From Anaerobacillus alkalilacustris (lineage in GTDB: Bacteria > Bacillota > Bacilli > Bacillales > Anaerobacillaceae), in NCBI RefSeq assembly GCF_001866005.1, contig NZ_MLQR01000029.1, positions 123,754 to 187,753 of the forward strand: a stretch of DNA of 64,000 nt. The letters are read 5' to 3'. The notes under the pieces are model-generated. The model was given only the letters and a program-made list of their open reading frames with translations, was not told the DNA's origin and did not search any database. Shown here piece after piece: positions 49,332-59,097 of this stretch (position 1 is its first letter; each line of letters begins with the position of its first letter). The translations under genes were made by a program, and so were the position numbers.

Positions 49332-50483
49332 TTATTTAACCATTACATTTCGAACAAACTTTCTTGTTTCTTCATCAATTTCTTGGATGACTTCTAAAGT
49401 CGGAGATATAATATTTTGATGTTGAAGTAATGCCCGTTCGATAGCTTCTTCTATTTGCAGGAAAGAAATTTTACCATCTAAAAATAATGAAACGGCTTCT
49501 TCATTTGCTGCATTTAATACAACGGGCATGGTCCCACCAGACTTTCCTGCATCATAAGCAAAACGTAGACAGCGATATCGGTCAAACGATGGTTTAGCAA
49601 AATGTAATTTCCCCACATCCCATAGCTTTAAACGATTAGATTCTTGAAATTTAATTCTATTAGGATAGGTTAACGCATATTGGATTGGTACTTTCATATC
49701 CGGAGTACCTAATTGAGCAATGACACTACTATCTACAAACTCCACCATAGAATGTATGATACTTTCTTTGTGAAGAATGACCTCAATTTTATCATAGGGA
49801 ATCTGAAACAACCAAAAGGCTTCTATAACCTCAAGACCCTTGTTCATCATCGTTGCTGAATCAATGGTTATTTTTGCTCCCATTGACCAATTAGGATGAT
49901 TTAGTGCGTCTTTAACAGTAACATCTTTCAACTCGGAGCGATCTCTATCTCGAAAACTACCGCCTGAGGCAGTAAGAATTAACTTCTCAACCTCTACTAG
50001 ATTTTCTTGCTGTAAACATTGAAAAATAGCTGAATGTTCACTATCAATTGGTAAAAGCTGAACGTTGTATTTTTTTGCCTCGCTCGTTACAATATGTCCT
50101 GCAGTAACTAAGGTTTCTTTGTTAGCAATGGCAATCGTCTTACCTGCTTTAATAGCAGATAATGTAGGTTTTAACCCTACACTACCAAGTACAGCATTTA
50201 CTAAAATATTAGCATCATTATTCGCTGCTACCTCTTCTAAACCTTCTGCCCCATAAAGTAACTGTACATCCTTTGGTATTTCTTTAAGAAGTTTATCGTA
50301 ATCATCTTTAAATTGTACGGATACAAGCTTAGGCTTAAACTCATGTATTTGCTTTAAGCCCAAATCGATATTCTTTCCAATCGATAGCGCTTCAAGACTA
50401 AACTTGTCCGGGTGTTTTCTTATCACCTCTAATGTCTGGGTTCCTATTGAACCAGTTGACCCTAACAAACTTATTTTTTTCAT
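49332..50483 (-). CDS. dxr: 1-deoxy-D-xylulose 5-phosphate reductoisomerase
   Basis: Second enzyme of the MEP isoprenoid pathway, NADPH- and metal-dependent. 383 residues. NADPH motif [14 protein letters not shown] (about 7-20), ANKETLV, the metal-binding [13 protein letters not shown] (about 146-158) and [14 protein letters not shown] at 50483 after GAGGAG. It supplies isoprenoid precursors for the uppS product encoded two genes upstream. Confidence 0.97.
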   Translation of the reverse strand: MKKISLLGSTGSIGTQTLEVIRKHPDKFSLEALSIGKNIDLGLKQIHEFKPKLVSVQFKDDYDKLLKEIPKDVQLLYGAEGLEEVAANNDANILVNAVLGSVGLKPTLSAIKAGKTIAIANKETLVTAGHIVTSEAKKYNVQLLPIDSEHSAIFQCLQQENLVEVEKLILTASGGSFRDRDRSELKDVTVKDALNHPNWSMGAKITIDSATMMNKGLEVIEAFWLFQIPYDKIEVILHKESIIHSMVEFVDSSVIAQLGTPDMKVPIQYALTYPNRIKFQESNRLKLWDVGKLHFAKPSFDRYRCLRFAYDAGKSGGTMPVVLNAANEEAVSLFLDGKISFLQIEEAIERALLQHQNIISPTLEVIQEIDEETRKFVRNVMVK

Positions 50484-50568
50484 TTATATACTCCTCATAA
50501 CATTGTAATAGACAATCATATATTTATGTATTGTTTACTTATTAAAAATGAAATGTTTAGCCAAATTA

Positions 50569-51360
50569 TTATATAAAATGGAATAAATATAGTATTGGCA
50601 TAACAAATATTAAGCTATCAAAGCGGTCTAAAATGCCACCGTGACCTGGTAGAATATTGCCAGAATCCTTTACAGAATAATGTCTTTTTAATGCAGACTC
50701 AACTAGATCACCCAATTGTCCAACAATCGAAACAACTATGCTTATTAAGAGAACTGTAAATAAAGAATCAAAAATAGGAACAAGCCAATTAAAAATTAGA
50801 CCAACTGCTAGAGCACATCCAATTCCACCGATTGAACCTTCAATCGTTTTTTTAGGACTAATATCAGGCCACAATTTTCTCTTTCCAATTGCTCTCCCAA
50901 AGAAGTAGGCTCCAGTATCTGTTGCCCATATTAAAAATAAAATAAAAAACACAAGCCATAACCCAAGTTCTGCAAGTCTAGTTTCAATCAAAAAGTGAAA
51001 ACCAAATCCAACATAAACAGAAGAAATAATAACAAAGCCAACTTCATCAAACGTATAAGAGTTTTTGCTAATAACAGTTATTGCTAAAAAAATTAGAATA
51101 AAAGATAAAAACAATTCAGTTCTATTAATGTGAGGAATGTATGGTTCTATCCATTGATTTGGTACTAGGAGTACCCACATGAATAACAAACTTAATATAC
51201 CCATAATTGAATATGGGGAGATATGCTTCATTCTTAACAATTCTATCATCGCAATTGAGGCTAATAGCATAATAAATAGTGTAAATGGTAACCCACCTAT
51301 GATTATTAACAATATAAACGCTAAGCCAGCAATAACCCCTGTAATAATTCTCTCTTTCAT
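50569..51360 (-). CDS. cdsA: Phosphatidate cytidylyltransferase
   Basis: Multi-pass membrane enzyme making CDP-diacylglycerol, the substrate of PgsA (4.3-4.9 kb). 263 residues with about seven membrane segments; the signature at the C-terminus, with SALKRHYSVKDS and PGHGGILDRFDS, is intact. The frame is open to 51459, overlapping uppS by 82 bases, but the ATG at 51360 with GAAAGGAG upstream is the start. Confidence 0.95.
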   Translation of the reverse strand: MKERIITGVIAGLAFILLIIIGGLPFTLFIMLLASIAMIELLRMKHISPYSIMGILSLLFMWVLLVPNQWIEPYIPHINRTELFLSFILIFLAITVISKNSYTFDEVGFVIISSVYVGFGFHFLIETRLAELGLWLVFFILFLIWATDTGAYFFGRAIGKRKLWPDISPKKTIEGSIGGIGCALAVGLIFNWLVPIFDSLFTVLLISIVVSIVGQLGDLVESALKRHYSVKDSGNILPGHGGILDRFDSLIFVMPILYLFHFI

Positions 51361-51377
51361 TAGTATATTGCTCCTTT

Positions 51378-52145
51378 CTATATACCCCCAAAACGCCGAA
51401 TTCGTTGCTGATACACATGAAGTGCTTCTAAAAAGTGTTCTTCTGAAAAATCTGGCCAAAGTATATCAGTAAACCAAAACTCAGTATAGGCAAGTTGCCA
51501 TAACATAAAGTTACTAAGACGAATCTCTCCACTCGTTCGTATTAATAAGTCAGGATCTCTCAGTTCTTCTGTCATTAAATATTTTGAAACAAGCTCATGG
51601 TTTATAGAGTTTAGATCTAGATGACCACTTGCAGCTTCTTTGGCTATATTTTGTATAGCAAAAACGATTTCATCCCGACTCCCATAATTCAGCGCAAAAT
51701 TTAAGATTAAACCAGTATTGCTTTTTGTTTGTTCAACTGCTTTTTCGATTGCTTGAATTGTATGGTTAGGGAGATTGTTCATACAGCCCATAAAACGGAT
51801 CTGTACATTTTCCTCGATAAGTTTTGGTAACTCTACACTTAAATAACGTTCAGGTAACCGCATTAAAAAATCGACTTCATTTTTCGGTCGTTTCCAATTT
51901 TCGGTAGAAAAAGCATATAAAGTTAAAACTTCTATTCCTAATTGATTTGCTTTTTTAACAATTTTATTAATTACATTCATACCTTCACGGTGTCCAGCAA
52001 TACGAGGTAAACCTCTTTTTTTAGCCCAACGGCCGTTGCCGTCCATTATTATCGCTACGTGCTTAGGTATATTTTCTAAATTTTTATTATCTGCCTTATT
52101 CTCTTTTTTTGATTTTACCTTCCAGTATGAGAACTTTTCAAGCAT
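51378..52145 (-). CDS. uppS: Undecaprenyl diphosphate synthase
   Basis: cis-Prenyltransferase making the C55 lipid carrier for cell-wall polymers. 255 residues. HVAIIMDGNGRWAKKRG (catalytic Asp), GHREGMNVINKIVK, LTLYAFSTENWKRP and DLLIRTSGEIRLSNFMLWQ are all present. The frame opens at 52184, but the ATG at 52145 after TTGGGGGAC is the better start. It is separated from cdsA by 17 bases. Confidence 0.97.
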   Translation of the reverse strand: MLEKFSYWKVKSKKENKADNKNLENIPKHVAIIMDGNGRWAKKRGLPRIAGHREGMNVINKIVKKANQLGIEVLTLYAFSTENWKRPKNEVDFLMRLPERYLSVELPKLIEENVQIRFMGCMNNLPNHTIQAIEKAVEQTKSNTGLILNFALNYGSRDEIVFAIQNIAKEAASGHLDLNSINHELVSKYLMTEELRDPDLLIRTSGEIRLSNFMLWQLAYTEFWFTDILWPDFSEEHFLEALHVYQQRIRRFGGI

Positions 52146-52608
52146 GTTCTTGTCCCCCAATAGAATACGTAATTCACGTCGCAAGTCATCCTTGCTAAAT
52201 TTTTATACTTCCTAACGTGCTAGAAAAACATATATATTACTAAATCAAACACCTTAACAATTGTATATGATAAGCAAATATATCACAATGTTAATTGTAA
52301 CCTAAGCTTGAAAAAAATTGACCTATGTAATAAGTGACAAAAAATTACTTCCAAAACTGAATAATGAAAAAATGTGAAGGTAGTTACCACTTAAGGTCAA
52401 GAATAAAGCACCTTTTCACAAATTGAATGATAAAAAACAACTAGATGTATATACAGATTTAATTACCATTCTTGAACGAAACGAAAGAAAATATAATCAC
52501 TTCATAAAAATATTTCTTCAAGCCAAGTTAATTTTCATAAAGGTGTAAAAAAAACCCCCTGATTATGATAGAGGGTCTATTCATTATTCTATTTTACATT
52601 GAAAAAGT
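52146..52608. other. Gap between frr and uppS
   Basis: 463 AT-rich bases. It holds the frr terminator and the uppS promoter region (no clear -35/-10 chosen). On the plus strand, 52407-52550 reads as about 48 codons (KNKAPFHKLNDKK, then YTDLITILERNERK) with no start codon and no ribosome-binding site, possibly a gene remnant. Confidence 0.35.
52554..52576 (-). terminator. frr terminator
   Basis: ACCCCCT (52554-52560) and AGAGGGT (52570-52576) form a 7-bp stem (one G-U), followed by U8 on the minus strand. Confidence 0.87.
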
Positions 52609-53166
52609 TTACACTTCCATGATTTCTTTTTCTTTATTAGCTGCAACTTCATCAATTTTTACAATTTCTTTATCAGTTAACTTTTGAACATCTTCAGTAC
52701 TACGGCGTAACTCGTCTTCTGTAAGCTCACCATCTTTCTGAAGTTTCTTTAAATCGTCGTTTGCATCGCGACGAACATTTCGAATGGCAACCTTTGCATC
52801 TTCTGCAGATTTTTTTACTAATTTCACTAGTTCGCGTCGTCTTTCTTCAGTTAATGGTGGAATTGTAATACGGATAACTGAACCATCGTTAGACGGACTT
52901 AACCCTAGGTCAGATTTTTGGATAGCTCTCTCCACATCTGCTAATGCAGATTTGTCGTAAGGCTGTATTAATAATAACCTGGCTTCTGGTACAGTAATTG
53001 AAGCTAATTGGTTTAATGGTGTAGATGCACCGTAATAATCTACATGAATTTTATCCAAAATTGATGGGTTAGCACGGCCTGCACGTAATGTAGAAAGTTC
53101 ACGACGTAGTGCTTCAATTGCCTTATTCATTTTTTCTTCAGAAAGCTTTAAAACTTCTTTACTCAT
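52609..53166 (-). CDS. frr: Ribosome recycling factor
   Basis: Splits post-termination ribosomes together with EF-G. 185 residues, the usual tRNA-like three-helix protein: [58 protein letters not shown] at 53166 after GAGGGGG, 2 bases past pyrH. Confidence 0.98.
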   Translation of the reverse strand: MSKEVLKLSEEKMNKAIEALRRELSTLRAGRANPSILDKIHVDYYGASTPLNQLASITVPEARLLLIQPYDKSALADVERAIQKSDLGLSPSNDGSVIRITIPPLTEERRRELVKLVKKSAEDAKVAIRNVRRDANDDLKKLQKDGELTEDELRRSTEDVQKLTDKEIVKIDEVAANKEKEIMEV

Positions 53167-53168
53167 TT

Positions 53169-53918
<750 letters not shown>

Positions 53919-53993
53919 TTAATAACAATAGTTTTGGAACTTACAACCCAACTAATTGTTATTTTTATTTATTCTACCTTTAAAGGCAATTTG

Positions 53994-54036
53994 TCCCTCA
54001 CCAAAACTTACAGCTCCTGTAATTTTAGGTGAGGGA
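53994..54036 (-). other. Very stable hairpin between tsf and pyrH
   Basis: TCCCTCACCAAAACTTACAG (53994-54013) pairs with CTGTAATTTTAGGTGAGGGA (54017-54036): about 20 bp with two mismatches and a 3-base loop. No U-run follows on either strand, and it lies 100 bases before pyrH. Confidence 0.6.
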
Positions 54037-54094
54037 GGAATTTAATTACCTAATTTAACAGAGAATAAAAAATTATCAATAGGCTATTTGGAAA

Positions 54095-54115
54095 AAGGGA
54101 CACCTAGTGCCCCTT
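54095..54115 (-). terminator. tsf terminator
   Basis: AAGGGACAC (54095-54103) and GTGCCCCTT (54107-54115) form a 9-bp stem (one G-U) with a 3-base loop and UUUUU on the minus strand, directly after the tsf stop. Confidence 0.85.
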
Positions 54116-54126
54116 AAATAGCTAGC

Positions 54127-55005
54127 TTACTTTTTAACTTGATTCATTACTTCTTCAGCAAAGTTTTCTTCACGTTTCTCCATACCTTCGCCTACTTCAT
54201 AACGAACAAATGATTTAACCGTAGCACCTTTATTTGCAACATACTTACCAACCTTTTGATCTCCATCTTTTACAAATGGTTGATCTAATAGACAAATATC
54301 TTCAAAATATTTACTTAAACGCCCTTCTACCATTTTAGCAACGATATTTTCAGGTTTACCTTCATTTAAAGCTTGTTGAGTTAAAACTTCACGTTCACGA
54401 ACTACTTCTTCTTCAGAAACTTGATCACGTGAAACGTAAAGTGGATTAATTGCAGCTACATGCATTGCTACGTCTTTAGCTAATTCTTCATCATTTTTAC
54501 CTTCAAGAACTGTTAATACACCAATTCTTCCACCCATGTGTAAATATGCACCGAATGCATCATTATCAGTTTTTTCTACGATTTCAAATCGACGTAATGA
54601 AAGCTTTTCACCAATTTTTGCGATTTGTGTATTAATGTACTCTTGTAAAGTAGTTTCTTCATACGCTTGTCCTAAAGCTTCCTCTACTGTTGCTGGTGAT
54701 TTAGAAAGAATACTTTGCGCTACATTAGCAACTAGCGCTTTAAAGTTTTCATTTTTTGCAACAAAGTCTGTTTCAGAGTTAACTTCAACAATCACAGCTT
54801 TATTCCCTTGAACTTCAACAAAAGTTAAACCTTCAGCTGCAATTCGGTCTGCTTTTTTCGCAGCCTTTGCAATACCCTTCTCACGAAGAAGGTCAATTGC
54901 TTTTTCCATATCCCCTTCAGTCTCTGTTAATGCTTTTTTACAATCCATCATACCTGCACCTGTTCTTTCGCGCAGTTCTTTAACCATACTTGCAGTAATT
55001 GCCAT
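54127..55005 (-). CDS. tsf: Elongation factor Ts
   Basis: Nucleotide exchange factor for EF-Tu. 292 residues: UBA-like N-terminus with [19 protein letters not shown], then [32 protein letters not shown] split across the core, and a coiled-coil region. ATG at 55005 after AAGGAGG. It follows rpsB through a terminator/attenuator, and its own leader has a 9-bp hairpin at 55043-55069. Confidence 0.98.
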   Translation of the reverse strand: MAITASMVKELRERTGAGMMDCKKALTETEGDMEKAIDLLREKGIAKAAKKADRIAAEGLTFVEVQGNKAVIVEVNSETDFVAKNENFKALVANVAQSILSKSPATVEEALGQAYEETTLQEYINTQIAKIGEKLSLRRFEIVEKTDNDAFGAYLHMGGRIGVLTVLEGKNDEELAKDVAMHVAAINPLYVSRDQVSEEEVVREREVLTQQALNEGKPENIVAKMVEGRLSKYFEDICLLDQPFVKDGDQKVGKYVANKGATVKSFVRYEVGEGMEKREENFAEEVMNQVKK

Positions 55006-55042
55006 TTTATTTCCTCCTTAAATTATGTACATAAAAACTTGC

Positions 55043-55069
55043 ATACTAAGTTTCCCATCTACTTAGTAT
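55043..55069 (-). other. Hairpin in the tsf leader
   Basis: ATACTAAGT (55043-55051) and ACTTAGTAT (55061-55069), 9-bp perfect stem, 9-base loop, about 40 bases before the tsf start. Function unknown. Confidence 0.45.
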
Positions 55070-55125
55070 TAACATTTTTTTACATTTTTAACTAGATTTT
55101 TTAAAGTAACAAAAGTAAAAAAAGT

Positions 55126-55166
55126 AAAAAAGGTGCTAAAGGGTAAGACCCTTTACCACCCTTTTT
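55126..55166 (-). terminator. rpsB terminator/attenuator
   Basis: A ~19-bp stem (55126-55144 with 55148-55166, a few mismatches, 3-base loop) followed by a long U-run on the minus strand. It separates rpsB from tsf and sets their expression ratio if leaky. Confidence 0.9.
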
Positions 55167-55180
55167 AGAGCAAAATGAAA

Positions 55181-55879
55181 TTAAGCAGATGTTTCTTCGC
55201 CTTGGTTAGCTTCAATAATAGCATCTGCAATTTTTGCAGTAAGTAATTTTACCGCACGGATTGCATCATCATTACCAGGAATTACGTAATCAATTTCATC
55301 AGGATCACAGTTTGTATCAACGATTGCAACAATCGGAATGTTCAATTTACGAGCTTCCGCAATAGCAATACGCTCTTTGCGTGGATCAATAATGAATAAA
55401 GCATCAGGAATACCTTTCATATCTTTAATTCCACCAAGGAATTTTTCAAGACGTTCCATTTCCTTTTTAAGAATGATTACTTCTTTTTTAGGAAGAACTT
55501 CGAAAGTACCATCTTCTTGCATTTGCTCTAATTGCTTTAAACGAGAAATACGCTTTTGGATTGTTTCGAAGTTTGTTAGTGTACCACCTAACCAACGTTG
55601 GTTGATAAAGTACATTCCACAACGTTCTGCTTCTTCTTTTACTGAGTCTTGTGCTTGTTTTTTTGTACCAACAAATAGTACTTTACCACCTTGTGCAGCC
55701 AAGTCTCTTACGAAGTAGTAAGCTTCCTCAACTTTTTTGACCGTCTTTTGAAGATCAATAATATAAATTCCGTTTCTTTCGGTGAAGATGTAGCGATCCA
55801 TTTTAGGGTTCCAACGGCGAGTTTGGTGACCGAAGTGAACTCCTGCTTCTAGTAATTGTTTCATAGAGATTACGCCCAT
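55181..55879 (-). CDS. rpsB: 30S ribosomal protein S2
   Basis: 232 residues; binds the 30S body and is needed for S1/S21-region assembly. [57 protein letters not shown] and [23 protein letters not shown] at 55879 after AAGGAGGTG. It has its own sigma-A promoter and a structured leader, and lies after swrB as in B. subtilis. Confidence 0.98.
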   Translation of the reverse strand: MGVISMKQLLEAGVHFGHQTRRWNPKMDRYIFTERNGIYIIDLQKTVKKVEEAYYFVRDLAAQGGKVLFVGTKKQAQDSVKEEAERCGMYFINQRWLGGTLTNFETIQKRISRLKQLEQMQEDGTFEVLPKKEVIILKKEMERLEKFLGGIKDMKGIPDALFIIDPRKERIAIAEARKLNIPIVAIVDTNCDPDEIDYVIPGNDDAIRAVKLLTAKIADAIIEANQGEETSA

Positions 55880-55913
55880 TCTTCACACCTCCTTTTTGGT
55901 TTTATTTTTCCTC

Positions 55914-55972
55914 CGTTCGCATCCTCTTTAAGTAAGACTACACTGTAGCACCTTTACTTAAATTAACGAACG
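55914..55972 (-). promoter_or_regulatory. Structured rpsB leader
   Basis: Nested perfect stems: CGTTCG (55914-55919) with CGAACG (55967-55972), and TTTAAGTAA (55927-55935) with TTACTTAAA (55954-55962), with a CTACA/TGTAG top. It lies between the promoter and the ribosome-binding site, so it is in the mRNA leader; S2-binding autoregulation is a plausible role. Confidence 0.65.
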
Positions 55973-55994
55973 TGTGTGATTAACACCGAGATTT

Positions 55995-56023
55995 ACTATA
56001 CCATAATCATTTTTTTATATCAA
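55995..56023 (-). promoter_or_regulatory. rpsB promoter (sigma-A)
   Basis: Minus-strand TTGATA (56018-56023) and TATAGT (55995-56000), 17-base spacer, 15 bases after the swrB stop. Gives a leader of about 110 nt. Confidence 0.8.
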
Positions 56024-56037
56024 GTCACTAGACAATT

Positions 56038-56538
56038 TTATTTATGAAATTTTAATAATAACTCTACCTCACCATCTCCCATATTTAACTTTTTAGCAAT
56101 TTCCTTTGATGTATAGCCTTGTTTCGCGAACGACAGTACCTTTGCTGTATTCGATTGTTCTAAGCTATCTTCAGTAACGCTAACTAATGGTGGAGTATAT
56201 GCATCATCTTCTTCTATAACTTTTTGCAACACATTTTTCTGAATATGTGGTGCCGAACTATTTACATGTAAATCATCTTTGTAATCATTTGACTTTATTG
56301 TCAGTTCACTTACTCCCTTTGTTATTCTTTTGCGCTCAATATCGCTAAGCAACTTTTCATTTTCTTCCTTCATTTCTGTTGTATAAGATATTAATAAATC
56401 TTCTATTTCTCGTTTGATCGACTCTAGTTCGTTTGTTTCAGTCAAGTCTTTTTTTGAATTTGTCTTTTGTATTAAAACAATTATAAGATAAAAGGAAACT
56501 AAGTGTAATAAGAAGCTAACTGCTAGTAAATATGCCAT
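56038..56538 (-). CDS. swrB: SwrB-like swarming motility protein (DUF6115)
   Basis: 166-residue membrane-anchored protein: one N-terminal membrane helix (about 3-24), a coiled-coil stretch (about 30-75), a variable acidic linker and a C-terminal helix-turn-helix-like segment AKQGYTSKEIAKKLNMGDGEVELLL (written here in two: AKQGYTSKEIAKKL, then NMGDGEVELLL). In B. subtilis SwrB, at the same place between sigD and rpsB, activates flagellar secretion and basal body completion. ATG at 56538 after AAAGGGG. Confidence 0.82.
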   Translation of the reverse strand: MAYLLAVSFLLHLVSFYLIIVLIQKTNSKKDLTETNELESIKREIEDLLISYTTEMKEENEKLLSDIERKRITKGVSELTIKSNDYKDDLHVNSSAPHIQKNVLQKVIEEDDAYTPPLVSVTEDSLEQSNTAKVLSFAKQGYTSKEIAKKLNMGDGEVELLLKFHK

Positions 56539-56562
56539 TTTGTTACCCCTTTACTGTTAATA

Positions 56563-56817
56563 TAGAAAAACGTAAGCACCTTGCTATCCTAATTAAAGCA
56601 ATTGTGCTTCTGCGTTTTCTAGCGTAGCTCTGAAGACTTTCTCGAAGCTGTGTTTTTGCGACGAGTAACCGCAGGAGCAAATCTGCATGAAGCTAATCAA
56701 CGAAGGCTTTCAAGAGGTATTTGAAGTCCGTTGCTTGTCTAAAGTGATCGAGCTCGTACGCTGCTTGCGCTAAACATCTTTCTAGCTTCAAAAGTTTATA
56801 CTTTTCTTATCTTGTAA
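56563..56817 (+). repeat. Dispersed intergenic repeat, copy 10 (diverged ends)
   Basis: AGAAAAACGTAAGCACCTTG start, GCGACGAGTAACCGCAGGAG, TGCATGAAGCTAATC, GTGATCGAGCTCGTACGC, and a TTTATACTTTTCTTATCTTG end as in copies 1 and 8. It fills the gap between swrB and the upstream 104-residue gene. Confidence 0.8.
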
Positions 56818-56823
56818 AATCAA

Positions 56824-56850
56824 AGGAATTGACCATTTCGGACAATTCCT
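56824..56850 (-). terminator. Hairpin downstream of the 104-residue gene
   Basis: AGGAATTG (56824-56831) and CAATTCCT (56843-56850), 8-bp stem with an inner CC/GG pair in the loop, followed by UUUGAUUUU on the minus strand. Possible terminator. Confidence 0.6.
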
Positions 56851-56954
56851 CCTGTACATAAACATATAATTAGACAGCTTTTCTATCGTAATTTCATTTA
56901 TTCCAATAAACGAACTAAACATAAAGTAACGTGTTAAAGTTGGAAAAATAATAA

Positions 56955-57269
56955 TTAACAAGACAAGTCTACAAAATTCCCTTTAAACGGATGTTTTGCA
57001 AGCGCGAGATCTTGATTATCACTTTTTTGTTTTTCTCCATTTTTCACATTCACAGAGTTATTACCACTTTCTTCGTCATTATGTATATGCTTTGGGTCAC
57101 ACTCTGTAGTTTCATATACTTGTTTTCGTTTTTTTTCGTCCTCTTTGTTTTGTTCCATAGAGATATGATCTTGGGCTACTTGAGCTCTTTGCTGAAGTTG
57201 ATCTTGAATTTTCCCAACGTTTTGTGACCTAGGAATAGATACCTGCATTTCAACAGCTCTTAAACTCAT
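56955..57269 (-). CDS. Unknown protein in the sigD-swrB region, 104 residues
   Basis: Hydrophilic, highly charged protein without membrane segments; starts MSLRAVEMQVSIPRSQNVGK and ends HPFKGNFVDLSC. The conserved-looking head and tail with a Lys/Glu/Asn-rich middle suggest a small adaptor or chaperone-like protein, but I recognise no domain. A clear ribosome-binding site ACGGAGG precedes the ATG at 57269, which supports it being real. I recall similar small genes beside fapA in other Bacillaceae, so a motility link is possible by context only. Confidence 0.72.
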   Translation of the reverse strand: MSLRAVEMQVSIPRSQNVGKIQDQLQQRAQVAQDHISMEQNKEDEKKRKQVYETTECDPKHIHNDEESGNNSVNVKNGEKQKSDNQDLALAKHPFKGNFVDLSC

Positions 57270-57309
57270 GGAAATTACCTCCGTTTCTTTTTCGGCATGT
57301 CGTCCGCAT

Positions 57310-57373
57310 TAGAAAAGCGCAAGGCTCTGGAGCTATACAGCCTCCAACTTCAAAAACTTTATACTTTCCTTGC
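57310..57373 (+). repeat. Dispersed intergenic repeat, copy 11 (minimal)
   Basis: TAGAAAAGCGCAAGGC joined almost directly to GGAGCTATACAG and CTTCAAAAACTTTATACTTTC: only the two ends remain. It abuts copy 12. Confidence 0.65.
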
Positions 57374-57600
57374 AAGAAAAGCGCAAGCGCCTTGGTCACG
57401 AGCAGCTGCTCCTGTGCCACTCCGTTTGCTCAAGAGCATTTGTTTTCCGTGCGACGAGTAACCGCAGGAGCAAAGTAGCCTGGAGCATATTCAAGAAGTA
57501 ATCCAAGAAGACATTGAAGTCAGTAACTTGACTGAAGTAACCGAGCTCGGCTGCTCGCGCTAGACAGTTTCCAGTTAGAAATTTATAAATTTTGAAACTA
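57374..57600 (+). repeat. Dispersed intergenic repeat, copy 12
   Basis: Full 5' end, the CACGAGCAGCTGCTCCTGTG and CCGTTTGCTCAAGAGCA modules of copy 4, the GTGCGACGAGTAACCGCAGG module, then GAAGTAACCGAGCTC and GCTAGACAGTTTCCAGTTAG. Together with copy 11 it makes up the gap between the 104-residue gene and fapA. Confidence 0.85.
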
Positions 57601-57660
57601 TAAAAAAAACTTATCTAACATGTAGTGTTATCATACAAATCGGATAGAGTAGAAAATAGG

Positions 57661-59034
57661 TTAAACATGCGTCACCACAATCTCACCATTATCAATATGT
57701 ACTTTTACAGATTTAAAAACAGTGATTATTTTTCTTCGATATTTACCAAAATGTAAATCAACATTAGGATAAATCTGTTGTTCAACAATCACCGAAGACT
57801 CTTCTTCGCTTGAAAATAAGTCTTCAAGTTCCTCAAGTTTCTCTTTTGCTTCTAACATTAGTTCAGTTGTAGAATTAATTGTATTACGTACTCGTAACTT
57901 TGTTATTTTTTCAATTGTAGAAAGAGATGATTTTATTTCTTTCTCTGTTAACTTCTCCAATAGTATAGTAAGCTTATTTAAATCATCTTCAGCTTTCTTT
58001 AAATTATTAGTATAGACCTTTTCTTTCTCCATAATTTCTTGTTGTACACCTAAATAAAGGGTTGTACGTGTATTATGGGCATTTCCAACTTCTTTAGCCA
58101 CAATCCGCTTACCAGCTGAAATATCGCCACCAACAATATTCCCTTTCCCTTTTTGACAGAATACGCTACCATTAGCCATTATTTTACTATGCAAAATAGA
58201 CTGTGTAACATGAACGTCACCCTCTACCTCAACTATGCCTTGATTAATAAAAGACGTATGAAGATCACCCTTTGCCTTAATTAAACCTTTCCCCTGCCCA
58301 ACAATTCCGGTTGATACAAAAATAGACCCTTCTGATAAAAGGATTGCATTCTCGACAGTACCATGGATTTTAATATCTCCTTTTGACTTAATCTCAAATC
58401 CTGCAGGCACATTCCCTCTTATGATGACACTACCTATAAATGAAATATTACCTACCTTTAAATCTAAGTCTCCATTTACTTCATATACAGGGTAAACGTG
58501 AATAACCTTATTTTCAATCGACATTTGTCCATCGATCATTGAAAATAACCGTAATCCTTCATCATCGATACGAGTATTTTTTCCTACACGTAACCTGAAG
58601 TCCTTGCCTGGCTTTGGGAGTAGTTCCTCTCCAAATACGTTCATACCTGCCGTTCCACTCGTAGCTGTTATTTTTTCACCAATTAATTGTCCATGAGTAA
58701 CCGAAGGAATATTTATGACTTGTTTTAAATCCACATTATGTAAATCTTTTACCGATTTTATTTCATTATCATTTGGTAAAATAGGCTTTAAAATAGCATC
58801 TTTTCCATTAATCGGACTTAGCCCCTCTGCTATGACTACTGGGCAAGTGATTTCATTTGCTGCAATTTTTGTAAGGAATTCTTTTTTTATACCAAATACT
58901 ATACCATGTTCCATAATAAAACCTAAGATATCATTCTCTGTTATTACGCTGTTTTCGTTAATACGTACTTTTTGTAGTAGAGTGGCTTTTAATTTATCAT
59001 TATCCAACTGAATTTCAAAATACTCGTCAAGCAT
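57661..59034 (-). CDS. FapA family protein (flagellar assembly protein A, DUF342)
   Basis: 457-residue cytoplasmic protein: N-terminal part, a right-handed beta-helix-like polymerising region rich in GDI/GNV turns (about 185-330; VKGDLHTSFINQGIVEVEG type), and a C-terminal coiled coil (about 335-410). FapA-type proteins are often encoded in flagellar loci and in Vibrio help place polar flagella; their role in peritrichous Bacillaceae is unclear. ATG at 59034 after AAGGAGAA, 63 bases past sigD, so part of the fla/che transcript. Confidence 0.85.
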   Translation of the reverse strand: MLDEYFEIQLDNDKLKATLLQKVRINENSVITENDILGFIMEHGIVFGIKKEFLTKIAANEITCPVVIAEGLSPINGKDAILKPILPNDNEIKSVKDLHNVDLKQVINIPSVTHGQLIGEKITATSGTAGMNVFGEELLPKPGKDFRLRVGKNTRIDDEGLRLFSMIDGQMSIENKVIHVYPVYEVNGDLDLKVGNISFIGSVIIRGNVPAGFEIKSKGDIKIHGTVENAILLSEGSIFVSTGIVGQGKGLIKAKGDLHTSFINQGIVEVEGDVHVTQSILHSKIMANGSVFCQKGKGNIVGGDISAGKRIVAKEVGNAHNTRTTLYLGVQQEIMEKEKVYTNNLKKAEDDLNKLTILLEKLTEKEIKSSLSTIEKITKLRVRNTINSTTELMLEAKEKLEELEDLFSSEEESSVIVEQQIYPNVDLHFGKYRRKIITVFKSVKVHIDNGEIVVTHV

Positions 59035-59097
59035 TTAGATCTATTCTCCTTTATCAAGGCCTAACCATAAAAGAAAAATGAAAAAGCACATTAATAT

